Positions 45,490 to 56,418 of a stretch of 64,000 nucleotides of DNA are shown one piece after another. The notes under the pieces were generated by a model. The model ran no database searches and was not told where the DNA came from. It worked only from the letters and a program-made list of their open reading frames with translations. Both the position numbers and the translations under genes were made by a program. Source of the stretch: Saxidomus purpurata (taxonomy: Eukaryota; Mollusca; Bivalvia; Venerida; Veneridae); assembly GCA_022818135.1 (NCBI GenBank), contig JAFMSR010000039.1, forward strand, positions 1 through 64,000, in the 5' to 3' direction. How positions within the stretch are numbered: position 1 is the stretch's first letter; each line of letters starts with the position of its first letter.

Positions 45490-46910
45490 TACATACTTGG
45501 CCTTACATACTAGTATATCTTAATGTACTTTTTTCTAATATCATAGTAACATGGACAAATTCGTATAAAACGGTTTTCATCTTCTAAGTCATGACTATCA
45601 CAAAAAAAATAATAACGTTTATTTTTTGGGACATAGTTACCGGCATACCTACCAGTATGAATTCGTACTCTAGTGATATAAAATCTGAGATCAGGCGGCA
45701 GAGCATCTAAATATGGTTCAGAATTTAAGGTCATCTTAACATTCCTATATAGGTCCAATGTACCACTAGTTGCCTTGTCGTTACACAAGGTCTGTTTGAA
45801 AGTATCAATAAGGGTTTTTTTAACCAAGCAAATGTGTAAGCATCATACAACGCCGGATTTTGGGAAACATATGCATATCCAGATTTAAATAACATAGTCT
45901 TAACATTAGTAATCCAGTAACGTTTACCATCTAAACAATCTTTAAGAGTAAAACATTGTCTGTATTTAGCAAGTTTATACCAATATTTAAGTATTTTGAT
46001 ATAGTGCGGTATAAATACAGGATAACGACGTACCTTTAAAATATTTATACAAACCTTAAATGGATACGTTCTTCTTCCTTGATTTGCTGAACCCCAAACT
46101 TCAGCGCCATAGTTTAAAATAGATCCGACAAAAGAATCAAATAACTGACATGATATACTTGGCTTTATGTTGTACCTGTTTCAACTGACTAACAATACAG
46201 TAAGTGCCTTTAGGGCTTTTTCAATGCGTTGTTGCTGTTTTAAAGCAAACGTGCCTGTGTAATTTAAGACTGTTCCTAAATAACTAAAATCGTTCACGAC
46301 ATCAAGACTATTGTTTTTGTTAACAGAGTTTTCGTTTCTTAACAAACCGCGTCGTTTTCGAAAAACCATACCTTTGGTTTTATTCGTATTAACATCCATG
46401 CTCCACTTATTACAGTACATTTTAATAATGATAGAGATTTATTAATATCTTCAGGTGTATTACCTACGATAACCATGTCATCAGCGAATAGAAAAAACAA
46501 TAATCACCATTTCGTTCATGTTAATCTCTGATAACATATCAGTTTGCAGAAACAATTCTAAGTCTTCCAAAAAAGAAAAAGAATGCATAGCAGGGGATAT
46601 AACCCGTCCTTGTCTCAAACAAATAGCATTTTCAAAAACATCACAATAATTTTTTAATACTTATACTGTTGATTTGACATTTCCTTACATATCTTTTAGA
46701 ATTCTCATTAATGTTCCTTGTTTACCAGATCTATACCAGTTTCAACAATAATGCAGCAGCCAAATGCTTTCTTAAAGTCTACAAAAACGCAATATAACGT
46801 TCATTTTCATTTTAATATTTTTGGACAAGATTTAGTAAAATGAACTGTGCATCAATTGTTGATTTACCATTTCTAAAACCAAACTAAGCGTCTGACATAA
46901 ATACTTTTTT
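45490..46910 (-). pseudogene. Dead LINE reverse transcriptase
   Basis: From 46910 downward: WFGFRNGKSTIDAQFILLNL, a decayed box A region, KWSMDVNTNKTKGMVFRKRR (46400-46340), VVNDFSYLGTVLNYTGTF, QRIEKALKALTVLL, FVGSILNYGAEVWGS, RFYITRVRIHTGRYAGNYVP and the tail CDSHDLEDENRFIRICPCY. The GF..G.ST, KT..MVFRKR, YLG...NYTG and NYG.E.WG order is that of a non-LTR RT. Box C is not intact in my reading, and many stops and frameshifts are present. Confidence 0.8.
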
Positions 46911-47839
46911 GTTATTTGCCAAAATTCATATTGCAAATATTTATTATTGTAGGGAAAATCCACACTGCTATTCCTGATTTTGTATTCATTTCAATCATAT
47001 GCATTCTATTTTTTTTCGGGTAAATCTTGCAAATTATATATATTGGTGTTGTAGGCTTTGGAGTACTGTGATAGAGAATACGTACGATGTTTTGATATTA
47101 TTTTTGTTTTTCTGAATTATAACCATTTCAATTAATTCTACAGACACATTTTGTTTACATACAAAACATTTACAAACAGAAATGCAAATTGTACATTTAA
47201 ATACAAATAAACATAGTTACCTTTCCACATCATGTTTTTTGAACGTTAAACTGCAATTACGTTTTGCGACTTTTATTTCTACTGTGATGTTTTATTCTGT
47301 TCATTTGTTATACGTTTTCATCAATAAAATGTAAATAAATTTCGATGAAGTGAGTATGATGCCTTAAATTATTATTCTCTAACATTTCAACGAAATCCGT
47401 CCACAAATAAGCAAAATGTACGCATTTGAACGGATGTTGCGTTAGAAAAGCCTCCTAGAATATTTCTATTTCCAACACGGCTATTCCTGTCATGTAATCA
47501 TGTAATAAATAAACAGTACCTAATGCATCAAACTAAAAATATCGTTTTGTATCAGATCAAAAAAGTCAACATTAATAATATCATATGCAGGTGAACCTTC
47601 GCACCATAAATAGGCAGCACATAGAAATACATCATTTTCGAGGTTGAAAACGTTATAACGTAAATTTGGCTACTATTTTTCTGTTCCTCCCTGTTACTCT
47701 CTGTCCCCTTCTAAAGAATATCTGTCCTCTTAATCATTAGCTAACCTAAGTTTTTATCTAGTAAAGTTCCTGGCCACATTCTCAGTGTTCTCTGGTGAGT
47801 GCCACGATGGGGAATCCGGAATGTTAGCAAAAATTAAGT
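46911..47839. other. Decayed LINE interior or insertion
   Basis: No readable coding motif. At 47092-47112 there is an exact TTTGATATTATTTTTGTTTT, equal to the tail of retroelement family M. It is too short to call. Confidence 0.4.
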
Positions 47840-48244
47840 TGTTCCTCATTGATTCAGATTGCATATATGCTATTTCATCCTTCTGATTGATTTGCTTTTC
47901 AAGATTTTGAATTCTCTCCACTGCGACACCCAGGTTAAAGTCTACACTTTCTGCTTTGTCTTATATCGCCGTAGCTCTCTCATCTACCCGTTTGGACCCG
48001 TCTTGTACATAATTCTATTTTTTCTCACTTCTTTTTCAAAGTTACCAACCCTATTTTTTAAGATATTTAGAGTATCAAAACGTTTTCTACATCTTTTATA
48101 CGACAGTTAATTTCCTTCAAGTAAGATGTTATGTACATTAGCCATGGTAGGATCAGAACCATCATTAGTGACATTGTAATCTGAATCTGGTGTCGAATTT
48201 GGTGTTTAAGGGCCCAATCTACCGTTTTTACGGGTTTTACCCAT
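47840..48244 (-). pseudogene. LINE ORF1 remnant
   Basis: ATG at 48244-48242 opens MGKTRKNGRLGP, then a stop, PNSTPDSDYNVTNDGSDPTM and ANVHNILLEGN. A coiled-coil-like stretch, FDTLNILKNRVGNFEKEVR, follows, and further basic and leucine-rich segments interrupted by stops. The basic start and heptad-type leucines fit the N-terminal half of an L1-type ORF1 protein, which forms trimers and binds RNA. It is likely the ORF1 of the LINE at 45490-46910. Confidence 0.55.
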
Positions 48245-49324
48245 GTTCACTGTGGCAAGGGTGTTGAGAGTTCAAATTAATTACGGTGTTTTCATTTTCA
48301 AATAAAACTGATTGTGTCTCCTTTAATACATCGCTTACAGTAAATGTCTACTCAGGCACAAGCACTGACACGCTAACTTTATTCTGTCAAATGCTTTATA
48401 CAGAAACACCAAACAAACCACATGGGTGTTCTTTTCCCTGTCATTTAATACAGTGCTTTTTATGTTTTCATGCTGTTCCATTTCGTGTTACTGAGAACCT
48501 TACGTCAATTCTTAATGGTGGTGAATAAGAACAAAATACATGCTAGTATCCCAATTGTAAGTCCTTTTTAATTGGTAAGTTTTAATAGACCAATTGGCAT
48601 TTATCTTTGATGTCCGTATTTTGCTCTGAATGAAACGAAGACACTAGTAGCCATGTGTCTTAGGTTTTTGGAGATGTTTCCAGCTTTAGGTTGTTGTCAT
48701 AGCAAAATCATAAAGTATTTTCAACAAACAGGCAAAAGATGATGCGAACCCAAATGCTTGTCAATGCTTTTGTTTTTCATTTAACAGTAAACAAACACTC
48801 CAACAACGTCCACATTTAGTAGAATAAGGAACAGATTGTGTACCATTCCAATTTATTATACTAATATTTAAGTAAAATCATCCTCAATTTTAAGCACATA
48901 ATACATTTCACTAAAGTTCAATTTTCCATTTTAAGTTTACTGTCTGGTAAAGGACACGTTCTATAGTACACGGAGAGGAAGAACTCTGGTTTGCCTCGAA
49001 TTTTAATAATTTCCCTTTGTAACGTTATTCGTTAACATATTATAGGTTGAAGTATCCATATAATTTACTTGAGTGCTCACCCTTTAACTGTAGACATTGA
49101 AAGAAATTAAAGAAATGCATGGTCTGGTACCCAGTTGTTGGACTTTGCCCATTTGTTACTTTTTGTTTGAAAACTGAAATTCTATGCAGCTGCACATAGT
49201 AATTGGCACCAAACCAGGCCTTATTTCTCCTCTTTATAAGAGTATAATACATATGTTACTATATACATAGTAACAATTTTGTACAACATTATAATGATTA
49301 TCTTCACGGTCAGAACATAATAAA
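48245..49324. other. Nothing recognised
   Basis: A minus-strand frame at 49040-49252 has splice-like edges (TGTGCAG and AAGG/GTGAGC) but no family motif and the wrong phase for the TRPML-like gene. Confidence 0.4.
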
Positions 49325-50221
49325 ATAATCGGCTCGTGCGTGAGGGCCGATTATGTGATAGACGGCCCTCAGAAATGGGTCGCGCGACGTCAAGTCACTA
49401 CTTAATTAAAATGGCCACCACTGAGAAATCAATTGAATGGCTATCAAAATGGATTATTAAAAACAAAGTGATACAAAAGAGATATTGAATGATATAGTTA
49501 AACCCTAATATTTAAGTGTTACAAGAAACACACGAATCACTAAAACTAAAAATATCATCAACACTGAGAAAAAGGTGACGCGTAACGATGAAAACTTCAA
49601 GAAATGACTATGTAGTGAGAAAAAAAACAACAACACTGAATGAACATGGTATGGTATCAGTAATTCTTGCATACCAGATGGGGATATCTGAAGTTTTTAC
49701 CGGTGCTGGAAATCTCATCTTACACCCCCCCCCCCGCGTGTAAAACAACTTTCGTGAATTACTTGTGACGTAACGTTATAAACAATGTGGTGTCACTTTC
49801 CCAAACACAGCATCTGAATAACGTTTGTTTTTATATTAAAATGCATCATTTCGATAAGTTTATATTTAAATATCTTTTTCAAAGTGCAAGACGGTATGCA
49901 AGAAAAAGTTTCTGCCTTGAGATACTTGGTTCAAATGGAAATATCCGTCACTTCGGGTAACTGTTTCGCGGGAACTCGGCTGAGCCTCATTCCCACCAAA
50001 ACAATTATCCTCAGTGACGGATCTCGTGCTCATGAAAGAAACTAAAACTCTCGCACATTGTATTTACAGTCGTATCAGCTAAAATACTAAAAAACATAAG
50101 ATATGTATTATATACTTAAATTCACAACTGATCAGGTCCTGGACGTATAATCGGCCCTCGGTGGCATAATAGTAATTGGGCTAAAGCCCTCGTGCCATTA
50201 TACTCCTTGCGGGCCGATTAT
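49325..50221. mobile_element. MITE-like element with ATAATCGG ends
   Basis: The left edge ATAATCGGCTCGTGCG and, inward from the right, ATAATCGGCCCGCAAGG are inverted. GAGGGCCGATTAT occurs near both ends as well. 897 bases, non-coding; contains an R3 copy. Confidence 0.55.
49665..49985 (+). repeat. Repeat R3, copy 2
   Basis: TTCTTGCATACCAGAT at the left, GGTATGCAAGAA (inverted) near 49893, and GGAAATATCCGTCACTTCGG at the right. A C10 run lies at 49727-49736. Shared with 28376-28580. Confidence 0.6.
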
Positions 50222-50461
50222 CACGTCCCGGCCATTTACTGGATGTTTCTTCATGGAATACAAATACGGACGACCTTGAGAGCAAAATTTAGTGTTATTT
50301 ACTATTTTTCAAAGCACAATAATTGCTTACACAAGTGCACAGCTGTATGATCACGTTTATATTTACATATTTATTCTGATGCAACCGTTTATCTAGCATT
50401 TTTTTCTTACTGGAGTCCTTTCTTCTGTTTCGAAATCACCATCCGCTTTCTAGATTTTTCA

Positions 50462-51236
50462 ACAGCTCACATTGTGATGTCGTTATATACAATCGCATGA
50501 AAATGAGTTTTACAGGATTAGCACTGGCGGTGCCAAAGTGGGCTACAAAATGCTAAATTGGCTCTTAAAAGTGATCAACATAATAAATATATTAAATTGA
50601 TACAAATACATTTTTTATGTAAGCTAATTAATGGCAGCGCTATTTACCAACTGTTAGCAGTGTTCAGCATTTCAATACGATTCATGTAGATTTGTACATA
50701 ATTCTACCACTCAAATCACGACTGCAAGAGATATACCGGTATAATAATGTTTGTGTGTGCGTGTGCGTGTACGTGTGTGCGTGCGTACGTGTGTGTGTAC
50801 TTGCGCGTTTGTGCGTGCGTGTGCGTGTGTGCGTGCGTGTGTGCGCGCGTATGTGAGTGCGTGTATGTGTGTGTATGTAAGTATGTGTACTATCTAGAGA
50901 ATTAAAAGAATGCTACTAAGTTGATAAAATTAACTAATTAAGGACAGCGCTATTTAACAACTGGTTCTAGTGCTCAACAACGAAATACCGAGAGTCCTTC
51001 AATCAACGTCTAAAACGAATTTTACGTGACATAAATGCACATTAATCTTTTTTTAGGTGAATAAAGATGTAAACGTTCGTAAATAAAGTACTCAGTAAAA
51101 TAAAATAATAAAGTTAAATATCAAACTACAAACTCTTACGTCGAGCTACCATCGGTCCGTAAATATCCGTACTTTTGCGTTATATGCATATGATTATCTT
51201 CAGTAATCTACACGATTGGACATTGACGGCGCAGTA
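50462..51236 (-). repeat. Right inverted arm
   Basis: Inverse counterpart of 44094-44782, enlarged by the alternating purine-pyrimidine tract at 50744-50885. Confidence 0.75.
50744..50885. repeat. GT/GC alternating purine-pyrimidine tract
   Basis: About 140 bases of TGTGCG, TGCGTGCG and GCGCGT words, nearly perfectly alternating. Favourable for left-handed (Z) DNA. Confidence 0.85.
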
Positions 51237-51479
51237 TCTTTTAAAACCTGAGTCCGTGAAGAAACTGTGTAATGGGACCCGTAAGTTATGAACTATTCAG
51301 CAATCGTTCGAAGCTAATTTAAAATAGTTTACCAAAGTTAATCAAAATTGAATTTAAAAAAATAAAAATAATCGTTTGAAGCCGACTGTTTTGTAACATT
51401 GTCTGATCGTATGCTTCATGCAAACAGATGTTTACTTTATATTTACTTTAAACTAATTTATTTAAGATCAATTAGGAAG

Positions 51480-51645
51480 AAAGCTTGAAGCTTATGGAGT
51501 CACTCTCAAGTCCGCTTCCTGGGAAAACCAGTACTGGTGTCATATTAGGAGGCACAGTCGTGACAACAGTGGGGCTCGAACCCGCGACCTCCGGGTTGAG
51601 CGGCAGATATCTTAATATCTACGCCACCGCTACCCTTAAAGTAGC
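51480..51645 (-). mobile_element. tRNA-derived SINE, copy 2
   Basis: The minus-strand head has an A-box-like TGGCGTAGATATTAAG and B box GGGTTCGAGCCCC in a tRNA-like arrangement. The body follows (CACGACTGTGCCTCCTAATA, TGACACCAGTACTGGT, GAGTGACTCCATAAGCTTC). Same family as 15070-15225. Confidence 0.85.
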
Positions 51646-52294
51646 TTGATTTGTTCTATATTGCACTTCTTTTCAATTGCGCAATTTCACAGTTGTTATC
51701 AGCAAAGTGTTAAGGTATTTGAAATATTGAATGTAAATATCGGACTTTGGTGCTTATGGCCGTTCCAAAGCTTGCGCTTTTTTCCATTTGAAAAATGCGA
51801 ACGGCAAAAAAAGGGCTTGTTTCTAATAGAAACTTTTACATAATCCAATTAAGAAAAGAATTGATCGCCAATATTGTCTCAATAAGTATCTTATTTCCTT
51901 TGATGAATAGTTTAACCTTGACGGTGTCTTGTTTCAGGAAAATACGAATTCGTGTTCTTATTAAATACAATTAAATACATACCGTTAATTGAATTGTCGA
52001 TGGGAGGTTACCAGTTACTTTTGCAAAGCCAAGGTCACACGATGAACATTTGGATATGTTTGCCAAGTCCTCACATTAATAAGGTAATAAGATTGATAAG
52101 ATACCAAGAGGATTTCAACATACCGGTAACACGCCAAGCATCTTAGAACCATTTTACTTCAATTTAAAGGACATATAAACTTTGTAGTTAACTTACCGTG
52201 CCATTTATGAATAGACACCTTGTATCCTTTGTATCTGTATTAACTCTAAGAGAATGTAGTTGAAAGTTGATGTTCAGGGCCAACATCCTAATAA
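51646..52294. other. Intron, nothing recognised
   Basis: Short plus-strand frames (51646-51843, 51952-52146) show no family motif. Confidence 0.5.
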
Positions 52295-53195
52295 ACAAGA
52301 GGTGTTTGTAAAAAATATGTATGCCCCCTTTGATGCAATTAGTAACGTGGAAAAAGAAAACTATTTTTGTTACAAAAATATTTGGCCTTCAAGAAACATA
52401 CAAGTGGCCTACAAAAATTGATGTGGTCAAAACAATGTCCTTGTAGACTTGACATTTGACCTACTGACCTTAACATCATTAGGAGTCATTTGCTGGTCAT
52501 GACAAACCTTCACACTAAGTTTCAAGTTGCTAGGACTTTGTGTTCTCGAGTTATCTTCCGGAAACCGTTTTACTGTTCCGTTTAACTGTGACCTTGACCT
52601 ACTGACCTCAAAATCAATAGGAGACCAACCTTCACACTAAATTTAAAGATTCTAGGCATACATGGTCTTGATTTATTGTCCGGAAAACCGATTTACAATT
52701 CCTGGTCACAGGGACCTTGACCTTTAACTTATTGACTTTAAAGTCATTTGCTGGTCAAAACTTCAAAACCTCCGCACTAAGTTTCAAGATGCTAGATTTA
52801 CGCGTATTAAGTTATCGTCCGGAAACCGTTTTACACTTCCGAGTCGCTATGACTTTGACACTTGACCTTCTAATTTTAAAATCAATAGGAGTCATTTACT
52901 GGTGATGCCCAACCTGCACATCAAGTTTGAGAATTGTAGGTGATATCGTCCGGAAACCGTTCTCTACCGACCGACCAATTCCGGATCACTGTGACCTTGA
53001 CCTTTGACATACTGAACCCACAATCAATAGGGGTCATTTACTGATGATGACCAACCTGCACACTAAGTTTGAGGATTATAAACTAAAGCGTTCTTAAGTT
53101 ATGGTCCGGATACCTTTCTCTACCGACCGACCAAGCGACAGACCGACAGACAGACCGACCGACCGACATGTGCAAAGCAATATTACCTCGCTAGT
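52295..53195 (+). repeat. Satellite carrier (pearl-like), TGACCTTGACC units
   Basis: It begins ACAAGAGGTGTTTGTAAA with GCCCCCTTT close by. About five diverged units of roughly 140-160 bases carry TGACCTTGACCT..TGACC, TCAATAGGAGTCATTT, CACACTAAGTTT and GTCCGGAAACCG. It ends in a GACC/GACA simple repeat (53120-53168) and CATGTGCAAAGCAATATTA. The arrangement of start, satellite, simple repeat and end is that of bivalve pearl-like elements. Confidence 0.75.
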
Positions 53196-54549
53196 TGTAG
53201 TGTCTTAAGACACAGATAATTCCACATTTCTACCCTCTTTCTTCGTGGTTGATTTCAAATTGAGTGATTATCAATAGCAATTAACACAATTTGTAAAAAC
53301 GATAGAAAATAAATAAGTATAAATTAAGCAAGTATAGGTAGTTAGCGGTTTTTTAAAAATAAAACGTGATAAAATTGGATTTTCTTGTTAACTATATTGC
53401 ATAAAACAATATTTTGCATACCTGTTTAAATGTGTACATTTTTTATACCAACTCTTCAAAATGTTAACATTTTCTTTGGCTACTTAAATATCAAGCTAAA
53501 TTTACATTTCATTCAGAATACATGCATGAAGTTGAAATAATGCAGCAAATAAAACAAGTTCTAAATGGCAGTGTATAATGTAAAGAACACTTGTGATTTT
53601 AAATGAATTTAAAACATAACTGAGATCATATTAAGTCAGGAGTTCAAATGCGTATGTTTTACTCAATGAAATGCTATTGATACACATTTATTGTTTCGAT
53701 TCTAATAAGGACCTCCCGAACTTTTTTTAACGCATAGCAGTACATCATGTTGACTTTAAAACGCGAAATGCGATTGGAGGCGTTTGTTTACATATGTCAC
53801 ATCATAACATTATTTACCGCACGATGTCCACGAAGGGAGCTGTACTTTATCGTAGAACAAAATACAGGTTTTTTTCATTAGCTACTTTTCTATATTCAAG
53901 AAAGGCCCAAAAGGCATGTGTTTCTCTGTCTCTCTGTCTCTGTCTCCGTATCTCTTTCTTTGCTTTTGTGGTCTGAAATTCATACATATGAGCCTATTGT
54001 GTCCTGTGCTAAGCCTTTGCTTATTCCCATCTGTCTCGTACATAGTATTCATCAATCTGTGTCTGTAACGGTCTTATTTACTTTTAGCGATTCCTCACAA
54101 GTAACGTTTGAATGACTGGTCGCCTCTAGCTCCTTGTGTTGTAAATTGAACTTTAATCATTGCAATGAACACAATAGTGAGCAGTTATCCACTAAAGAGA
54201 CACCTTTCGTTCTGACTCAGTCCTTTGCAAAGGATTGTAATTTGTATTCAGCTAAGGTTTCCACGACAGTTACTGCATCTGTAGAGATTACCACCTGATG
54301 ACAGTCTTCCTTAGAGTGTTTGATAGTATGATAGCGTCGGCGTCGGCCTTGTTGTTGGTACAGCACTTGTCGGAGTGCATTTTATAGCAACTTTTAAATA
54401 GCTGTCTGTGGACACATGGGTTTATGTCTCTGATAGATAGCTTTCCGAGATGATGGTTTGAGTATGGGTATCACTGTCACCTCTCTTTAAATTTGTGGAA
54501 GTTTACTTTTTCTTCTGCTAAAGTTGTGGATCTTACAATATAAGAATGG
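53196..54549. other. Intron, nothing recognised
   Basis: A short TCTC-rich run lies near 53920-53955. No gene seen. Confidence 0.5.
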
Positions 54550-55085
54550 TATTCATTGTTAAGCAGCTATGGTGGATAAGAATCATATTTGTTTCGCTAT
54601 CGGGACCTTGTTATTTCATGGTTTTGAGCAGTTCCGGGACTTCGTCTATCTCAATCAGGTTGAGGCCTTCATCTGTACTTTTTCTCTCTCTGAGGATTTC
54701 TGCTGATACAGATCTTATTCACATCTTCATAATTCTCAAAGAATCGTTGCCTGTTTCCTACCAGCAGAGTATCATTCTCTACCAAACTTGTTCCACCTAT
54801 GTTGATTCCTTCTTTATCATTCAAATGTAAGATGGGATTCCAAAGCTTTGTGCAATCCTTTTCAGACTGAAAGATGCAGATATATTTCTCTGCAGCTTTC
54901 CGTTTGGCACGGAGCTTGGCAATAGCTTGTCAAAGCTTGATATTTTTTAGTGATAAAACATCAATTATTGGAGACCATCTCGTGCGAAGACTTGTTCCCA
55001 AATTCCTGTCTACAATTTTTATTTTGCGTAGTCGTCGGATAAAGTCCAACGTTACATGGAACCCTTATTTTAACTCAGTACATGC
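54550..55085 (-). pseudogene. Possible LINE RT upstream-region remnant
   Basis: The minus strand reads LDFIRRLRKIKIVDRNLGTS, AIAKLRAKRKAAEKYICIFQ and EGINIGGTSLVENDTLLVGN, then RQRFFENYEDVNK. After a shift, STLIEIDEVPELLKTMK and a stop lead into QGPDS. The I..DEV...L..MK.....GPD pattern is how many non-LTR RTs begin. It is heavily decayed, and the identity is tentative. Confidence 0.4.
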
Positions 55086-55225
55086 AACCATTACGTACGG
55101 TGAAAAAGATTAAGACGCACTATAACTTGTACTGTGATTATTTCAAAATATTTCTTTCACCTTGAGTTTTTGTTTGAAAACATGTCAAAGTAAGCTGCCT
55201 TTTTATTATACACACATGTACTTAC

Positions 55226-55349
55226 GTCTGCAAAGCAAATGAATTTTTTCGGCTTGCTAGGTCTTTTGCGATATCATATTTATACACCATTTCACCATCA
55301 TCGTTGGTATAATTGGACAAACCATGTAACGGTTCAATCAGACAATGTT
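55226..55349 (-). CDS. Putative exon, possibly TRPML-like luminal region
   Basis: A clear acceptor (TTTACTTTCAG) and donor (CAGAC/GTAAGT) enclose HCLIEPLHGLSNYTNDDGEM and VYKYDIAKDLASRKNSFALQ. NYT is a potential N-glycosylation site. It ends with two bases of a codon, which does not fit directly to the exon at 43466, so an intermediate exon is needed or it belongs to another gene. Confidence 0.45.
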
Positions 55350-56418
55350 CTGAAAGTAAAGAAGATTACTAAAGTTGAACTTTGTAACAAATTGAAACGA
55401 TAACGCAGTTGTGCGTAGTACATGAATGGCTATAACAAGACTCGGTTTTATGTAAGTAACTCTTTCATATAAATTTTGCAACAAAACATGACTGCCTAAT
55501 AAACATTTCATGAATGTTTTGCATCAAAATGATACCATAGGTGCAGCTATAAAAGCCGTTACCAGGGCTCAAGCAGCATCACTTTTATGCAATTACATGT
55601 ATTTCCGTCGTAATTAAAAACAAAAGTGAGATTTTTCGCGTACAGTACGACAATGTATTAGTACTGATTTGTGACGATACTAAGTGACGTCACGAAGTGA
55701 CATTGAGGTATTTGACGGACTCTATACGTTCAGCCGTTAAATGAATTAAAATTAACCGAATCCTTTAAAATGTAAGAAAGGGAAGGGTAATAAAATTGTT
55801 ATTTGTTTTTTGACGTGGTTTATGTGGATATTTTACCCGCTTCGACATGATATCACCATCGTCTAACGAATATTAATCTAATATTTAAAAAAACCTTCGC
55901 TAGAAACGTCAAAATCCTAAATAACGTCGTGTGTGCCAGGTATGTAAAAGGAAAACAAATTGACGTCAAACATTTATTACGGGTTCTAATTGATGCCTGA
56001 CCTATAAGCGTTAAGCTTTTATGATATTCTGCAGAAACACTAAGATGCAATTTATCCTTGTTACAATTTTCAAGTTTGAAGATCAAATTCAGCATAAACC
56101 TAAGTTAAAAAAGTAAAACAGGATTTTAACATTGACAGAAGTTTTTGTATACTCGTTCCTATTGATGCAAATTGATAAATTTTTCAGTTTTCAGTCAATG
56201 GCAAAAATTTATTCCATTATAACAGCAGAAATTTGCTGGGATTATCCAGTACAATGGGGTCTTATCGAGTAAACTGTTAACCGGGTACTCGTAGTCATCC
56301 CTAAAATAAATATATGAGGTTAAAAAGCATTAATTTTGAAAACCGTCATTGATCTTTCAACATGCTCTCATACAGCATAAACACTGGACTACATCCTTGT
56401 GTGTTGCACAATGATAAA
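55350..56418. other. Nothing recognised
   Basis: No coding motif or repeat family; the minus-strand frame at 55853-56095 is unsupported. Confidence 0.5.

Larger units (their letters stand above)
44094..51236. mobile_element. 7.1-kb region bounded by ~700-780-base inverted arms
   Basis: Left arm 44094-44782 and right arm 50462-51236 match in inverse orientation over their whole length, with moderate divergence. Anchors include TACTGCGC at the edges, GAAGATAAT..ATGCATAT, AAAGTACG, GTAGCTCGA, a TATTGAGCAC/GAGCACTAG block, TTAGTAGCATT, TAGCGCTG and GTGATCA. The edges are TA-CTGCGC and GCGCAG-TA, so a TA target is possible. Inside are a dead LINE, a MITE with AATCGG ends and AT-rich filler. It could be one large foldback transposon or two inverted copies of a repeat that happen to flank other insertions. 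Confidence 0.6.
12572..55349 (-). other. Mucolipin (TRPML)-like channel gene, span of recognised exons
   Basis: Exons read downward from 55349 to 12572. From 43466 to 18312 they give, in order, the end of the luminal domain, S2, S3, S4, S5 with GPYH, then the pore and S6. Phases are consistent from the exon at 43367-43466 onward: phase 1 into 33705, then phase 0 at every later join. TRPML channels are lysosomal/endosomal cation channels gated by PI(3,5)P2. The N-terminus with S1 lies beyond the window or was not found, and at least one luminal exon between 55226 and 43466 is missing from my model. Introns are long (up to about 13 kb) and full of repeats. Confidence 0.75.

Noticed and set aside
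49040..49252. Extra exon of the TRPML-like gene
   Set aside because: The edges look like splice sites, but the phase does not fit either neighbour and no mucolipin-like residues are visible.
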